A DNA stretch of 64,000 nt from CBDCBA01 sp965214125 (GTDB taxonomy: Bacteria > Planctomycetota > Phycisphaerae > Tepidisphaerales > Tepidisphaeraceae), in contig CBDCBA010000027.1 of assembly GCA_965214125.1 (NCBI GenBank), positions 186,001-250,000 on the forward strand. Reading direction: 5' to 3'. The translations under genes and the position numbers were made by a program. Positions 62,169 to 64,000 of this stretch are shown one piece after another. The notes below the pieces were generated by a model. That model was given only the letters and a program-made list of their open reading frames with translations. It was not told where the DNA came from and did no database searches. Numbering within the stretch: position 1 is the stretch's first letter; every line of letters starts with the position of its first letter.

Positions 62169-62456
62169 ATGACGATCTTTCCAGACATCCCCGAATCGAA
62201 GCATAAACGACAGCGCCTGAACGATGCTTTCGCAGCACACGAGTTGGAGCAACTGCATGAGTGCCTCAGCAGGACGACTGTCGATGAGCGAATCTTCATG
62301 GCCGGGGAGATGATTTTGGCCTTCCCCGACCAACTCGAGGCCCAGCGCATCCGCGAGGGCGTCTACGGCGATCGGATTCCGCAGGCGTTGCTCAATGATC
62401 CGCCGCCGCTGGTGAAGGAGGCGTTGATCCAGGTCGGCCGGCTGCCGCCGGAGTGA
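62169..62456 (+). CDS. Small hypothetical partner of the nucleotidyltransferase
   Basis: A 95-residue protein, mostly helical and charged (SKHKRQRLNDAFAAHELEQL), without signal peptide or membrane segment. I do not recognise it. It begins one base after the nucleotidyltransferase stop, so the two are probably translated together and may interact. Its TGA overlaps the GTG candidate start of the next gene (GTGA). A toxin-antitoxin role is possible from the context but is not shown by the sequence. Confidence 0.6.
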   Translation: MTIFPDIPESKHKRQRLNDAFAAHELEQLHECLSRTTVDERIFMAGEMILAFPDQLEAQRIREGVYGDRIPQALLNDPPPLVKEALIQVGRLPPE

Positions 62457-63673
62457 ACGGCCCTGCTATCCTGCCGGCCATGCAGGACCTCGACTCTCGC
62501 ACCCCCGCCGGCCATACCGGCAGCCATCGCGATCGCGACTTCGCCACCCGCTGCGTTCACAGCGGCGTCGATCAGGACCCCACGCACCGCTCGGCCACCA
62601 CGCCGATCTACCCGACCAGCACCTTCGGCTGGAACGCCCTGGGCGACCACGGCGGGTACGAGTACACGCGCAGCGGCAACCCGACCCGCCGGGCCCTGGA
62701 GGAAAATCTCGCCGCGCTCGAAGGGGGCCTCGACTGCCGCGCCGTCTGCTCAGGCATGGCCGCCGTGACGGCCGCGCTGCACCTGTTCAGAGCGGGCGAC
62801 CACGTCATCGCCGGGCACGACATCTACGGCGGCACCTGGCGGCTGATGGCCGACGTCATGCCCGGCCTTGGCATCGAGGTCAGCTTCGTCGACATGCATG
62901 ACGCGGCCAACATCGCCGCGGCGATCAGGCCGAACACGAAAGGCCTGTGGATCGAGACGCCGAGCAACCCGCTGCTGAACTGCCTCGACGTCCGCAAGGT
63001 CGTCGGCGTCGCGAAGGAAAAGAACCTCGTCACGATCGCCGACAACACGTTTCTCTCGCCCGCACTCATGCGGCCGATCGAGTTGGGCGTGGACGTGGTG
63101 GTTCACTCGACGACGAAATACCTCAACGGCCACAGCGACGTGATCGGCGGCGCGGTGGTCTGCGCCAAGCAGGAGCACGCGGATCGTGTCGCGTACATTG
63201 TCAACGCGATGGGGCTGGGTCAGGCCCCGTTCGATGCCTGGCTCGTGCTCCGCGGCATCAAGACGCTTGGCCCGCGCGTCCGCGAGCACTGCACCAATAC
63301 CCAGAAGATCGCCGAGTTCCTCGACGGCCACGAGCAGGTCGAGAAGGTCTACTACCCCGGCCTGCCGAGCCATCCGCACCACGATCTGGCTAAAGACCAG
63401 CAGGACGGGTTCGGCGGGATGGTCAGCTTCGACGTCAAGGGCGGCGCCGACAAGGCGAAGCGCGTGCTGATGGCCGCCCCGCTGATCCTGCTCGCCGAAA
63501 GCCTGGGCGGGGTCGAGAGCTTGTGGGAGCACCCGTGGTCGATGAGCCACGCGAGCATGACGGAGGACGCCCGCCGCGCCGCCGGGATCGGCGAAGGGTG
63601 CATCCGCCTGAGCGTCGGCATCGAGTCGGCCGACGACCTGATCGCCGACCTGCGGCACGCGTTGGCGCAGTAG
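62453..63673 (+). CDS. Cystathionine gamma-synthase / trans-sulfuration PLP enzyme
   Basis: A 406-residue PLP-dependent enzyme of the Cys/Met metabolism family. The PLP lysine is K222 in VVHSTTKYLNGHSD. Conserved blocks are GYEYTRSGNPTRRALEENLA, VCSGMAAVTAAL, WIETPSNPLLN, ADNTFLSP and the C-terminal SLGGVESLWEHPWSMSHASM. Family members make or break cystathionine or use O-acyl-homoserine; sequence alone does not separate the synthase (MetB) from the lyase or from homocysteine synthase. The start could be the GTG at 62453, overlapping the previous gene, or the ATG at 62480. Confidence 0.9.
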   Translation: MNGPAILPAMQDLDSRTPAGHTGSHRDRDFATRCVHSGVDQDPTHRSATTPIYPTSTFGWNALGDHGGYEYTRSGNPTRRALEENLAALEGGLDCRAVCSGMAAVTAALHLFRAGDHVIAGHDIYGGTWRLMADVMPGLGIEVSFVDMHDAANIAAAIRPNTKGLWIETPSNPLLNCLDVRKVVGVAKEKNLVTIADNTFLSPALMRPIELGVDVVVHSTTKYLNGHSDVIGGAVVCAKQEHADRVAYIVNAMGLGQAPFDAWLVLRGIKTLGPRVREHCTNTQKIAEFLDGHEQVEKVYYPGLPSHPHHDLAKDQQDGFGGMVSFDVKGGADKAKRVLMAAPLILLAESLGGVESLWEHPWSMSHASMTEDARRAAGIGEGCIRLSVGIESADDLIADLRHALAQ

Positions 63674-63763
63674 CCGGCGTCTTGTTCTCCGGCACCGAGG
63701 AAGCTACACTCGGGCGACATTGTGAAAAGCGTCACGAAGTCGCCTGGGCGATAGGATCATGCC

Positions 63764-64000
63764 ATGCCGGACGACACCAACCCGCCCGACCGCGACTTCG
63801 TCTCCGAGTATCGCCAACGCGAAAAGGACCAGGCGGAGACGGCGTCATGGCACAAGATCGGCAGCGCGGGCGTCGAGTTCGCTGGCGCCGTCGGCCTTGG
63901 CGCCCTCGGCGGATTGCTGCTCGACAGGTGGCTCGACACCGGGCCGTGGCTGTTGATCGTCGGCGTCTTTCTCGGCTTCGCTGTCGGCCTGTTCCTGTTG
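63764..64000 (+). CDS. AtpZ/AtpI-like F-ATPase accessory protein (cut by window end)
   Basis: The first 79 codons of a small membrane protein. A polar N-terminus (MPDDTNPPDRDFVSEYRQRE) is followed by two hydrophobic segments (VEFAGAVGLGALGGLLLD and PWLLIVGVFLGFAVGLFLL) separated by R-W-L-D-T-G. This G-x-x-x-G-x-x-x-D-x-W-x-x-T-x-P-W pattern is typical of AtpZ/AtpI, encoded before F0F1-ATPase subunit genes. The atp operon therefore probably continues beyond the window. ATG at 63764 with AGGA 7 bases upstream. Confidence 0.8.
   Translation, partial: MPDDTNPPDRDFVSEYRQREKDQAETASWHKIGSAGVEFAGAVGLGALGGLLLDRWLDTGPWLLIVGVFLGFAVGLFLL

Overview
The window is very GC-rich and gene-dense, and it looks like chromosome of a planctomycete, most likely a Phycisphaerae-type lineage. 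The evidence is lineage-typical protein features: an N-terminal LEPR-XLL-like motif on a giant beta-helix protein (8852-11830), two PEP-CTERM proteins with Arg-rich tails (26285-27518), a PA14 / beta-propeller / DUF1080 protein next to a ThuA protein (57049-61247), and an LptD-like outer-membrane protein. The taxon is inferred; no rRNA or marker tree is available. I saw no tRNA, rRNA, CRISPR array, insertion sequence or prophage.

Layout. 0-8.6 kb: the start of a CDP-alcohol phosphatidyltransferase gene, a small membrane protein, a toxin-antitoxin pair, rimO, folC, and a modABC-like importer coupled to an unknown gene. 8.8-20.5 kb: the beta-helix giant, a transglutaminase-like gene whose end is altered by a repeat, sppA divergent from an lptD-like gene, then a coupled minus-strand set of glycosyltransferase, gamma carbonic anhydrase and ispF. 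20.7-34.5 kb: purL, a thioredoxin-reductase-like / polyferredoxin membrane fusion, two PEP-CTERM genes, a PAS/GAF/receiver protein, a zinc-ribbon protein, ppc and a PA0069-type radical SAM gene. 34.5-53.2 kb: an exopolysaccharide locus. Its minus-strand half makes and modifies nucleotide sugars (methyltransferase, epimerase, UDP-sugar dehydrogenase, nucleotidyltransferase, LmbE deacetylase, glycosyltransferase). Its plus-strand half has a sugar transferase, Wza-like exporter, Wzz/BY-kinase-like protein, flippase, ligase/polymerase and three glycosyltransferases. 53.2-61.2 kb: an RbsABC-type sugar importer in one operon with ThuA and a PA14-propeller-DUF1080 protein, a layout that fits 3-keto-sugar catabolism. 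61.2-64 kb: a palindrome, a decayed secreted gene, a nucleotidyltransferase with a small partner, a cystathionine gamma-synthase-family enzyme and the start of an AtpZ/AtpI-like gene.

Many genes are joined by 4-nt ATGA or GTGA overlaps, so translational coupling is the rule in the operons.

The most unusual signal is a set of palindromic or low-complexity elements both between genes and in frame inside conserved enzymes. rimO carries an AAAAGGGGTC-type palindrome, purL a 37-bp-arm palindrome, and ppc and a GAF domain carry poly-Gly tracts. One intergenic palindrome supplies the stop codon of a sugar epimerase, and another repeat appears to have replaced the end of the transglutaminase gene. 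This resembles the protein-coding palindromic elements known from Rickettsia, but the elements here are unrelated in sequence to anything I can name with certainty.
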